This document shows positions 1 through 5,234 of a stretch of DNA of 5,234 nt, piece by piece. Location of the stretch: positions 1 to 5,234 of the forward strand of contig JAFGIH010000045.1 in the NCBI GenBank assembly GCA_016929985.1, read 5' to 3'. Origin of the DNA: Thermoleophilia bacterium. Its GTDB lineage: Bacteria > Actinomycetota > Thermoleophilia > RBG-16-64-13. The notes below the pieces were generated by a model. That model worked only from the letters and a program-made list of their open reading frames with translations, did no database searches and was not told where the DNA came from. Every line of letters begins with the position of its first letter. Position 1 is the first letter of the stretch. Position numbers and translations under genes: made by a program.

Positions 1-852
1 GAGAACGCCAACAGCCCCATGAGCGGTTACCGGGCCGGCATGCTCTACCGCGACTGCATCCCCGCCGGTATGACCTCGCGTGAGGGCGGCTGCCGTTATC
101 CGGAAGGCAAGGCCTCTTGGGTGGGCGACAAGGGCATCTGCGACGTGGGCGACTACCTGACCGGCATCGAGTACCTGGTCTTCGATAAGAAGATGGTCAC
201 CATGGACGAGCTTCTCAAAGCCATGGACGCCAACTGGGAAGGTCATGAGGACATCCGCCAGATGTGCCTCAAGGCTCCCAAGTACGGCAACGATGACGAC
301 TACGCCGACAAGTGGTATGTCCGTGCCTCGCACGACACCCAGCAGATCCTGCTGAGCCGTCCTGACCCCATCACCGGTGCGAAGCCCATGCTGTTCAAGG
401 GCGCAGCCGCCGGTCACGTGACTCAGGGCAAGGCAATCGGCGCCATGCCGAACGGCCGCTTTGCGGGCACTCCGATCTACGACGGCGGCACCTCAGCCAT
501 GGCCGGTGGCGACGTCAACGGCCCGACCGCTCTCATCCTGTCGGCCACCAAGTACCCGACTCCGTACGAGTGCGCCGGTGTGGCCCACAACATGAAGTTC
601 TCCAAGGCCGTGCTCAACTCACCCGAGAAGCTGAGCAAGGTGGGTTCGCTCATCAAGACCTACATGAAGCGTGGTGGCTGGCATATCCAGTTCAACATCC
701 ACAGCGCCGAGGAGCTCATGGCGGCCCGCAAGGAGCCGGCGGCCCACAAAGACCTGCTGGTCAGGGTGGGTGGCTACAGCGCCTACTTCGTCGATCTGCC
801 GCCTGAACTGCAGGACGAGATCGTCGAGCGGACCATGCATGAGGTTGGCTGA
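1..852 (+). CDS. Glycyl radical enzyme, C-terminal part (5' end outside window)
   Basis: The frame is open from base 1, giving 283 residues of the C-terminal part of a PFL-like glycyl radical enzyme. Full-length members usually have about 780-860 residues, so roughly two thirds is missing upstream, including the loop with the catalytic cysteine. Family landmarks seen are the stretch around KAPKYGNDDDYAD (about residues 88-100), a segment reading GKAIGAMPNGRFAGTPIYDG (about 143-162), NGPTA (about 173-177), GGWHIQFN, and the radical loop RVGGYSAYF at about 763-789, followed by QDEIVERT. The radical-bearing glycine should be the second of the GG pair, codon 772-774, by analogy with RVxGY/F loops. 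The activase gene follows at once, as is usual for this family. These enzymes abstract a substrate hydrogen through a cysteine thiyl radical. The subclass (dehydratase, C-N or C-S lyase, decarboxylase, or fumarate-adding synthase) cannot be decided from this part. Family membership is very secure; substrate is unknown. Confidence 0.95.
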   Translation, partial: ENANSPMSGYRAGMLYRDCIPAGMTSREGGCRYPEGKASWVGDKGICDVGDYLTGIEYLVFDKKMVTMDELLKAMDANWEGHEDIRQMCLKAPKYGNDDDYADKWYVRASHDTQQILLSRPDPITGAKPMLFKGAAAGHVTQGKAIGAMPNGRFAGTPIYDGGTSAMAGGDVNGPTALILSATKYPTPYECAGVAHNMKFSKAVLNSPEKLSKVGSLIKTYMKRGGWHIQFNIHSAEELMAARKEPAAHKDLLVRVGGYSAYFVDLPPELQDEIVERTMHEVG

Positions 853-866
853 TCGATAAGCCTTCT

Positions 867-902
867 TACCTGGGGCGCCGCCGTCGGCGGCGCCCCAGGG
901 TA
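867..902 (+). terminator. Strong GC hairpin between GRE and activase (attenuator or weak terminator)
   Basis: A perfect inverted repeat spans 869-899: a 14-bp stem almost entirely of G and C with a GTC loop at 883-885. It extends by two more T-A/A-T pairs (867-868 with 901-902) if one G at 900 is bulged. It starts 14 bases after the GRE stop codon. The bases after it (TACTGTCTTT) contain only a short, interrupted T run, so full intrinsic termination is doubtful. It could act as a partial terminator or as an mRNA-stabilising 3' end that keeps GRE expression well above that of its activase. That fits the catalytic amounts of activase needed, but the functional reading is inference. Confidence 0.5.
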
Positions 903-917
903 CTGTCTTTCGCAATT

Positions 918-923
918 GAGGAG
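918..923 (+). promoter_or_regulatory. Ribosome binding site of the activase gene
   Basis: GAGGAG lies 6 bases before the GTG at 930 and 9 bases before a second in-frame GTG at 933. It supports a GTG start here, with 930 or 933 about equally acceptable. The N-terminal strand leading to the radical-SAM loop begins within ten residues, so no longer start is needed. Confidence 0.7.
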
Positions 924-929
924 TGAGCG

Positions 930-1844
930 GTGGTGACAAGCGCAACTGGGACCGTGTTCAACATCCAGAGGTACAGCATCGACGACGGTCCGGGCATCCG
1001 GACTACTGTCTTTTTCAAGGGCTGTCCGCTGAGTTGCGTGTGGTGCTCCAACCCGGAGTCACAGAACCTCGCGCCTGAGCTCATGCATCGGGACTCTCTC
1101 TGCAAGCGTTGCTATCGTTGCGTGGCGGCCTGTCCGGTGGGGGCCATCACCGTGGGTCCCAACGGCATCGAGATCGACCGCGACGTCTGCACTGTGTGCG
1201 GTGATTGCGTGGAGGTCTGCCCGCATGAGGCTCTGCGCATCACCGGCAAAGATATGACGGTCGACGAGGTCATGAATGTCATCCGGCGCGACGCCGATTT
1301 CTATGCCGATTCGGGCGGGGGCATCACCCTGTCCGGCGGTGAGGTGCTGTTGCAGCCGGAGTTCGCCCTGGCCATCTTCAAGGCCAGCAAAGAGGCGGGG
1401 TTCCACACCACCCTCGACACCGCGGGCCAGGGAGATACCGAGGCGCTGAAGCGACTGCTGCCCTATGTCGACCTGGTCTACTTCGATATCAAGCACATCG
1501 ATCCCAAGATCCATCGGGCGCAGGCCGGACGCACCAACGAGACCATTCTGCGCAACTTCCACGAAGTGGCCGCCAGCGGCGTGCCGTTCGTGGTGCGTGT
1601 GCCTGTCGTGCCCGGTTTCAACGACACGAGCGATGCCATCTCCGACATCGCCGACTTGGTCGCAACGGCTTCTCCCGGCGCGACCGTGCATCTGCTCCCG
1701 TACCACCGTTACGGACAGCAGAAATATGACATGTTGGGGTTGGACTATGAGCTGGGGGCGGCCGAGACGCCTTCCCCGGAGTTCATGAAGGCCGCCCGCA
1801 ATATCGTGGAAGGCCGTGGTCTCAAGTGTGAGGTCGCGGTCTAG
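930..1844 (+). CDS. Glycyl-radical enzyme activating enzyme (radical SAM, with two extra 4Fe-4S clusters)
   Basis: The product is a 304-residue radical-SAM activase that would install the glycyl radical on the upstream enzyme by reductive cleavage of S-adenosylmethionine. The CxxxCxxC cluster motif is C32-PLS-C36-VW-C39, preceded by the DDGPGIRT segment typical of these activases. It is followed by a ferredoxin-like insertion with two CxxCxxCxxxC motifs (C58, C61, C64, C68 and C87, C90, C93, C97). The GGE SAM-binding motif is at 136-138. Later family segments include YFDIKH, VRVPVVPGFND and LLPYHRYGQQKYDMLG. The inserted two-cluster domain is found in activases of GREs other than pyruvate formate-lyase (for example glycerol dehydratase, choline lyase and benzylsuccinate synthase types), and argues against a housekeeping PflA, which is shorter. 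The start is GTG at 930, served by GAGGAG. A strong hairpin upstream may lower its expression relative to the GRE. Nothing looks broken. Confidence 0.95.
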   Translation: MVTSATGTVFNIQRYSIDDGPGIRTTVFFKGCPLSCVWCSNPESQNLAPELMHRDSLCKRCYRCVAACPVGAITVGPNGIEIDRDVCTVCGDCVEVCPHEALRITGKDMTVDEVMNVIRRDADFYADSGGGITLSGGEVLLQPEFALAIFKASKEAGFHTTLDTAGQGDTEALKRLLPYVDLVYFDIKHIDPKIHRAQAGRTNETILRNFHEVAASGVPFVVRVPVVPGFNDTSDAISDIADLVATASPGATVHLLPYHRYGQQKYDMLGLDYELGAAETPSPEFMKAARNIVEGRGLKCEVAV

Positions 1845-1855
1845 TACTGACTTCT

Positions 1856-1865
1856 GATTCGAATC
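1856..1865. repeat. Short perfect palindrome GATTCGAATC
   Basis: A ten-base perfect palindrome sits in the 36-base gap between the activase stop and the next start, just before the GAGAG-rich stretch that probably serves as a weak ribosome binding site. It is too short to form a stable hairpin. It could be a small operator half-site pair or chance; no function is claimed. Confidence 0.3.
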
Positions 1866-1880
1866 GAGAGCGAGAGTGCC

Positions 1881-2312
1881 ATGGAGCAGCTAGGCTGTGT
1901 CATCACCGGGACCGTCGGCGTCGACGCCCACGTCATCGGGACCAAGATCGTCTCACGGGCTCTGCGCGAGGCCGGGTTCAAGGTGGTGGAGTTGGGCGCC
2001 CAGACACCCCCTGAGGAGTTCATCATGGCCGCCCAGGAGACGGCGGCGGACGCCATGATGATCAGCTCGCTGTACGGCATGGCCGAGATGGACCTCGAGG
2101 GCTTCCGCGACAAGTGCACGGAGGCCGGCCTCGAGGACGTGCTCCTCTACGTGGGCGGCATCCTCGGGGTCTCCCGACGCAACTTCTCCGACGACGAGGC
2201 CAAGTTCAAGAAGATGGGCTTCGACCGCGTCTACCCGCCTGAAAGCGACGTGCGGACGGCCATCGACGATTTGAAGGCCGACCTGGACAAAAAGCGGGCA
2301 GGCCGCCCGTAG
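1881..2312 (+). CDS. glmS: B12-binding small subunit, glutamate mutase sigma (GlmS/MutS)-like
   Basis: The product is a 143-residue stand-alone cobalamin-binding domain, close to the roughly 137 residues of the sigma subunit of methylaspartate (glutamate) mutase. The base-off B12 signature is complete: D15-x-H17-x-x-G20, with H17 the expected cobalt ligand, then S62-x-L64, then G92-G93. Segments such as SSLYG (62-66), EAGL (81-84), YVGG (90-93) and KKMGFDRVYPP near the C-terminus are characteristic of the glutamate mutase sigma subunit as I recall it, rather than of methylmalonyl-CoA mutase or corrinoid methyltransferases. Such subunits carry adenosylcobalamin and combine with a separate TIM-barrel subunit (GlmE) to shift a carbon fragment by a radical route. 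The GlmL homologue follows 38 bases later, as in clostridial glm operons. No GlmE is present in the window, so the real substrate may not be glutamate. The start is ATG 1881 with a weak GAGAG site 4 bases upstream; the first motif begins at residue 15, as in the family. Confidence 0.88.
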   Translation: MEQLGCVITGTVGVDAHVIGTKIVSRALREAGFKVVELGAQTPPEEFIMAAQETAADAMMISSLYGMAEMDLEGFRDKCTEAGLEDVLLYVGGILGVSRRNFSDDEAKFKKMGFDRVYPPESDVRTAIDDLKADLDKKRAGRP

Positions 2313-2319
2313 CGGCCTG
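2299..2319 (+). repeat. Inverted repeat over the glmS-like stop codon
   Basis: CAGGCCGC (2299-2306) and GCGGCCTG (2312-2319) form a perfect 8-bp stem with a 5-base loop that contains most of the stop codon. There is no T run behind it, so it is not a typical intrinsic terminator. It could affect ribosome movement or mRNA processing between this gene and the next, whose own ribosome binding site is weak. Confidence 0.4.
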
Positions 2320-2350
2320 GTCTGGGGCCGAAACGGGCAGGTCGACCGTC

Positions 2351-3721
2351 GTGAGAAGTACACGGAGCTTTGTAGATTTCGGGAGTACCTTCACTAAGCT
2401 CGTAGCCTTCGATCTCGAGGGTGAGGAGCTCCTCGCCCGGGTCCAAGTGCCTTCCACCGTCGGCCGCGACGTCACCATCGGTCTCGATCAGGCGTTCTCG
2501 CTGCTCGCCGAGACTGTGCCCATCGGCGAAGAGGAGCGGCGGCAGACCGTGGCCTGCAGCAGCGCCGCCGGCGGCCTGCGGGTGGTCTGCGTGGGCCTCG
2601 TCCCTGAATACACCACCGAAGCCGGCCGTAGAGCCGCGCTTGGAGCGGGGGCCAAGATCGTCGGCTCGTACTCGTTCGAGCTTGCTGAGGCCGAACTCCG
2701 CGAGATCCAGGACATCGCCCCCGACATAGTGCTGCTCACCGGGGGCACCGACGGTGGCAACAAGAAGGTCATCGCTCACAACGCGGCCATGCTGGCCCGT
2801 TCGGGCCCCGGCGTGACGAACATCATAGTCGCCGGCAACAAGTCGGCCTACGACGAGGTGGCGGCGCTGCTCGACGGCTCGGGCAAGAATGCCATCTATA
2901 CCAGCAACGTCATGCCCGAGATCGGCGTGCTCGAGGTCGAGGCCGCCAACCACAAGATCAGAGACCTCTTCATCGCCCGCATCACCGAGGCCAAGGGCAT
3001 CGGCCGGGCGCGCAGCATGATCGCCGACGTCATAATGCCCACGCCGGCGGCCGTCCTCGAGGCGGCGAAGCTCCTCGCCGACGGCGCTGGGGGGCAACCC
3101 GGTATCGGTGAGCTCCTCCTGGTCGACGTGGGGGGAGCCACCACCGACGTGTACTCCGTGGCCACGGGCGCGCCTACTTCCGGCACGGTGCGTTTCGTCG
3201 GCCTTCCTGAGCCCTACGCCAAGCGTACCGTGGAGGGCGACCTCGGTCTCTTCCACAATCTTGACACGCTCAAGGCCATCGCGGAGTCCGGGGGCGTGCC
3301 GGAGGGCTTCGAAGAGGCCGTTGCCGCCATGTGTGCGAAGAACAGCGTGCCTAGCGACGAGGAGCAGACGGCCTGCCACCTGCTGCTTTCAAAGGTGGCC
3401 GTGCGCTCCGCGGTCGACCGCCACGTGGGATCGCTGAAGAACATCGTGACCCCGAACGGCGAGGTGACCGTGCAGCGGGGCAAGGACCTCTCTCAGCTGC
3501 GCTGGGTGGTGGGCGCGGGCGGGCCAGTGTCGTTCTCGACCGACCCGGTTGAGGTGCTGCGGGGGGCCGTGTTCGAGAACGATCTCCCCATGCTGCTCAA
3601 GCCGAAGGAGCCGGAGTTCCTTCTCGACAGGCAGTACGTGCTCTTCGCCCTTGGCCTGCTCGCCCAGAGCGAGCCGGCCAAGGCGCTGCGGCTGATGCAG
3701 AAATATGTGGTGCATCTATGA
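2351..3721 (+). CDS. glmL: GlmL/MutL-like ASKHA ATPase, B12-mutase-associated
   Basis: The product is a 456-residue protein of the GlmL (MutL, glutamate mutase-associated) family, unrelated to the mismatch-repair protein of that name. It has the actin/Hsp70-like nucleotide fold: a phosphate-1 loop DFGSTFTK at residues 9-16, the family segment LLTGGTDGGN at about 128-137, a phosphate-2 loop DVGGATTD at 259-266, and a late glycine-rich motif VGAGGP at 387-392. Proteins of this family are thought to reactivate or load the B12 subunit of adenosylcobalamin mutases, exchanging damaged cofactor at the cost of ATP. The glmS-like gene directly upstream is its natural partner. The start is GTG at 2351. 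No strong ribosome binding site is seen (only AGG around 2339-2341), but the phosphate-1 loop begins at residue 9, so the start must be close to here. The length and motif order look intact. Confidence 0.9.
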   Translation: MRSTRSFVDFGSTFTKLVAFDLEGEELLARVQVPSTVGRDVTIGLDQAFSLLAETVPIGEEERRQTVACSSAAGGLRVVCVGLVPEYTTEAGRRAALGAGAKIVGSYSFELAEAELREIQDIAPDIVLLTGGTDGGNKKVIAHNAAMLARSGPGVTNIIVAGNKSAYDEVAALLDGSGKNAIYTSNVMPEIGVLEVEAANHKIRDLFIARITEAKGIGRARSMIADVIMPTPAAVLEAAKLLADGAGGQPGIGELLLVDVGGATTDVYSVATGAPTSGTVRFVGLPEPYAKRTVEGDLGLFHNLDTLKAIAESGGVPEGFEEAVAAMCAKNSVPSDEEQTACHLLLSKVAVRSAVDRHVGSLKNIVTPNGEVTVQRGKDLSQLRWVVGAGGPVSFSTDPVEVLRGAVFENDLPMLLKPKEPEFLLDRQYVLFALGLLAQSEPAKALRLMQKYVVHL

Positions 3722-3727
3722 GCGACG

Positions 3728-3735
3728 AAGGGAGA
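3728..3735 (+). promoter_or_regulatory. Ribosome binding site favouring the internal start of the first cupin
   Basis: AAGGGAGA contains a GGAG core ending 10 bases before ATG 3745. The alternative ATG at 3718, which overlaps the upstream stop as ATGA, has no comparable purine-rich site before it. This decides for 3745, although coupled re-initiation at 3718 remains possible. Confidence 0.55.
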
Positions 3736-3744
3736 TCGAAAGAC

Positions 3745-4212
3745 ATGGAGTCCGTCAGCGAGTGCCATTTCGTCGAAAGGCCGGCCTATGAGGTGGTGCC
3801 TGCCTTCGAGGTGCTGGGCCGCATACCGGCGATGACCCTCATGAGCAACAACCTCGTGCCAGGGGCGAACATGTACGTGGAAGCGGGCTGGATCGTCGGC
3901 ATGCCCGACCCCAATCCCTGCGTCGGCGAACACGTGCACGACTACGACGAGATCGTCATGCACATCGGCAGCGACCCCGGCGACCAGGAAGACTTGGGGG
4001 CCGAGATCGAGTTCGTGGTCGACGGGAAGCCTCTGCTCATCAACAAGACCTCTTCGGTCTACGTGTCGAAAGGCGTCAAGCATGGGCCTCTCACGTGGAA
4101 GCGCTTCACGAAGCCTCACATAGAGATGACGGTCATGATCGGGGCCGGCAGTCTCGCCGAGGCCGACCCCGGCGGCCACCAGGACAAGATGGAGCAGGGA
4201 GGCGAGAGTTGA
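3745..4212 (+). CDS. Small cupin-domain protein, first of a tandem pair
   Basis: The product is a single-domain cupin of 155 residues with no signal peptide. Cupin motif 1 is clear: G61-E-H63-V-H65-DYD-E69, giving the HxHx3E set that usually binds a divalent metal. Motif 2 is recognisable at SKGVKH (108-113), with H113 the expected fourth ligand, but serine replaces the usual first proline (PxGxxH). Residues 62-121 align without gaps to 76-135 of the next gene product with 24 of 60 identities, so the two arose by duplication. The role is unknown. Cupins this small include isomerases, decarboxylases, dioxygenases and simple ligand binders; in an anaerobic radical operon an oxygen-independent role is more plausible, but that is inference. 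The start at 3745 is chosen from its ribosome binding site; a start at 3718 would overlap the glmL-like stop codon and add nine residues. Its stop overlaps the next start. Confidence 0.85.
   Translation: MESVSECHFVERPAYEVVPAFEVLGRIPAMTLMSNNLVPGANMYVEAGWIVGMPDPNPCVGEHVHDYDEIVMHIGSDPGDQEDLGAEIEFVVDGKPLLINKTSSVYVSKGVKHGPLTWKRFTKPHIEMTVMIGAGSLAEADPGGHQDKMEQGGES
4196..4202 (+). promoter_or_regulatory. Ribosome binding site for the TTG-started second cupin
   Basis: AGGGAGG lies 6 bases before TTG 4209, inside the end of the preceding gene. It is the best Shine-Dalgarno match in the window and fixes the start of the second cupin. An in-frame ATG at 4095 would create a long arginine- and glycine-rich leader that is only the shadow of the upstream gene. 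Confidence 0.8.
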
Positions 4213-4673
4213 GCGAGTCGAAGTACGGCAAGTACATCCTCACCGAGGACCGTATGCCCCCGGAGCCGGAGGCCATGGTGAAGTCCATGGACGACCAGGC
4301 CAAGGAGGGCAAGATCCTCGACCGTACCATGCTGCTCGGCATCATGAACTCCATCGTGCCGGGCTGCTCGCTCTTCGTGGGCTGCGAGATATTGTGGGGC
4401 CTGCCGGGAGGCAAGCCGGTGGACATCGAGATACCTCACGCCCATGAGTTCGACGAGGTGATCGGCTTCGGGGGCACCAACCGCAACTACCCACGGGAAC
4501 TGGGGGGCGAGATCGAGTTTCACATCGGGGGAGAGACGCATGCCATCACGAAGACCTGCCTGATCTTCGTGCCCAAGGGGGTGGAGCACTGCCCCGTCAC
4601 CTTCAAGCGCATCGACACGCCCATCTTCATGTTCGAGGCGGCCAACGACCCCAACTATGTGAAACTGTTCTAG
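4209..4673 (+). CDS. Small cupin-domain protein, second of a tandem pair
   Basis: The product is a single-domain cupin of 154 residues beginning at TTG, which overlaps the previous stop codon as TTGA. Both cupin motifs are canonical: H77-A-H79-EFD-E83 for motif 1 and P122-K-G-V-E-H127 for motif 2, so a complete 3-His/1-Glu metal site is predicted. It shares blocks such as LGxEIEF, the I-K-T triplet and PxTxKR with the upstream cupin, and is a clear paralogue. Its N-terminus (about 35 residues, charged, rich in E, K and M) differs from that of its partner. The two may form a heteromer or act on related intermediates; this is inference. The protein is probably cytoplasmic, since neither a signal peptide nor a membrane segment is present. 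The exact reaction is not recognisable. Confidence 0.87.
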   Translation: MSESKYGKYILTEDRMPPEPEAMVKSMDDQAKEGKILDRTMLLGIMNSIVPGCSLFVGCEILWGLPGGKPVDIEIPHAHEFDEVIGFGGTNRNYPRELGGEIEFHIGGETHAITKTCLIFVPKGVEHCPVTFKRIDTPIFMFEAANDPNYVKLF

Positions 4674-4701
4674 ACACATTGCGCAGCCGGAGGGTACACA
4701 G

Positions 4702-5163
4702 ATGAAGATGACCTACGATGAAATGCTCGCCTGGATCGACGTGTATTTCGACGACTTCAACCGCTACGGCCAGAACCCAGAAACCATCCAGCGCATGGAT
4801 GAGTACTTCGCCAAGGATTTCGTTTTCAATCCGTTCGTGGCCCATGTGGGCAAGGTGGCCGGGCGGGACAATTGGTATAAGGTGCTCTTGTCGCATCCCT
4901 CTGGAATCGAGAAGCTGACGCCGGAGGATCTGGTCATCGACGAGCGCCGCCAGGCCTTCGTCGCACAGATCAAGGCGGAACTCTGGGACCGCGACACCAA
5001 CCAGCTGCTGCTTACCAAGCGCTACCTGGCCCGCTACCCGCTCATCGAGGAAGAGGGCAAGATGAAGATCGAGCGCTTGGACTTTTTCTGGGAGGTCCTG
5101 CCGGCCGGAGCGCTGGAGATCGACGACGTGTTCGAGCGCGATTGGAAGAAGGGACCGGCATGA
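4702..5163 (+). CDS. Small NTF2/SnoaL-like protein, first of a tandem pair
   Basis: The product is 153 residues with no signal peptide or membrane segment. The pattern suggests the NTF2-like cone fold: an N-terminal amphipathic helix (about 4-20), a second helix with IQRMDEYFAKDFVFNPF (29-45), a G-R-D-N-W segment (54-58), and then several long alternating strands ending in ERLDFFWEVLP. SnoaL-like members bind small hydrophobic or acidic ligands, and some act as isomerases, cyclases or dehydratases. No catalytic residue can be named here, although H48, D56 and H65 are candidates for pocket positions. GGAGGG at 4689-4694 lies 7 bases before ATG 4702. The stop overlaps the start of a paralogue. 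The gene is 28 bases behind the second cupin, so it belongs to the same operon. The fold assignment is from pattern only and moderately sure; the function is unknown. Confidence 0.75.
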   Translation: MKMTYDEMLAWIDVYFDDFNRYGQNPETIQRMDEYFAKDFVFNPFVAHVGKVAGRDNWYKVLLSHPSGIEKLTPEDLVIDERRQAFVAQIKAELWDRDTNQLLLTKRYLARYPLIEEEGKMKIERLDFFWEVLPAGALEIDDVFERDWKKGPA

Positions 5164-5234
5164 AGCCTACCTACCAAGAGATCGTGCAGTGGATGAAGGA
5201 CTACTTCGCCGAATACAACGCCAGCGCCCAGGAC
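5160..5234 (+). CDS. Second NTF2/SnoaL-like protein, N-terminus only (runs off window)
   Basis: The ATG overlaps the preceding stop as ATGA, with AAGGGA (5149-5154) 5 bases before it. The frame stays open for 25 codons to the window edge. Its N-terminus matches that of the upstream gene at 10 of 25 positions without gaps (M1, K2, T4, Y5, E7, W11, Y15, F16, N20, Q24), so it is a tandem paralogue, probably with the same fold. It is too short for any functional call. Confidence 0.75.
   Translation, partial: MKPTYQEIVQWMKDYFAEYNASAQD

Noticed and set aside
867..910. Complete operon-ending terminator
   Set aside because: The stem is strong but the following T run is short and interrupted. The activase behind it has no visible promoter of its own and plainly belongs with the GRE.
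1..1844. Assignment as benzylsuccinate or alkylsuccinate synthase
   Set aside because: The C-terminal loop would allow it and a mutase neighbour makes it tempting. However, no small subunits are seen, the gene order is GRE then activase, and the active-site part is missing, so the claim cannot be supported.
930..1844. Pyruvate formate-lyase activating enzyme (PflA)
   Set aside because: The two additional ferredoxin-type clusters and the length of 304 residues fit activases of other GREs, not the shorter single-cluster PflA.
1856..1865. Palindrome GATTCGAATC as a regulator binding site
   Set aside because: Ten bases can arise by chance, it lies inside the operon rather than at a promoter, and no regulator gene is nearby. 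It is kept only as a low-confidence repeat.
2231..3379. Long open frame of 382 codons on the minus strand opposite the glmL-like gene
   Set aside because: It is the antisense shadow of a GC-rich gene. Its translation is rich in H, G, R and D with no recognisable motifs, while the + strand product has a complete ASKHA ATPase motif set.
2351..3721. DNA mismatch-repair MutL
   Set aside because: Only the name is shared. The phosphate loops and the B12-subunit neighbour show the glutamate mutase-associated GlmL family, not a GHKL ATPase.
4095..4208. N-terminal extension of the second cupin from ATG 4095
   Set aside because: The added 38 residues are an arginine- and glycine-rich translation of the upstream cupin's coding sequence in another frame. 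A strong ribosome binding site supports TTG 4209 instead.

Overview
The window is GC-rich, with a strong preference for G or C at third codon positions. It is densely coding on the + strand, uses GTG and TTG starts, and carries two oxygen-sensitive radical-enzyme systems. This points to a strict or facultative anaerobe with a high-GC genome. An anaerobic actinobacterium or a similar gut or sediment lineage would fit, but nothing in the window fixes the taxon.

Layout: all eight genes run left to right and look like one operon. Positions 1-852 hold the C-terminal third of a glycyl radical enzyme (GRE), including its glycyl radical loop. A very strong GC hairpin (867-902) separates it from the radical-SAM activating enzyme at 930-1844. 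Next come a small B12-binding protein closely resembling the sigma subunit of glutamate mutase (1881-2312) and a GlmL/MutL-type ASKHA ATPase (2351-3721). Two small tandem cupins follow (3745-4212 and 4209-4673). The window ends with two tandem small proteins that look NTF2/SnoaL-like (4702-5163 and 5160 to the edge, cut off). Most junctions are short gaps or start/stop overlaps (TTGA, ATGA), so the downstream genes are probably translationally coupled.

How the genes may work together: the GRE and its activase make an active glycyl-radical catalyst. The GlmS-like and GlmL-like proteins are parts of an adenosylcobalamin-dependent carbon-skeleton mutase system (B12-carrying subunit plus reactivating or chaperone ATPase). 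Having both in one operon suggests a short anaerobic catabolic route in which a radical C-C, C-N or C-O bond step sits next to a radical skeleton rearrangement. The catalytic large subunit (GlmE/MutE-like) that normally follows glmL is absent here, and the cupin pair takes its place. The cupins and NTF2-like proteins are binding or small-catalysis folds that could handle intermediates. The substrate cannot be read from this window, because the GRE active-site cysteine region lies upstream.

No RNA gene, mobile element, CRISPR array or convincing promoter was seen. No gap between genes exceeds about 80 bases.
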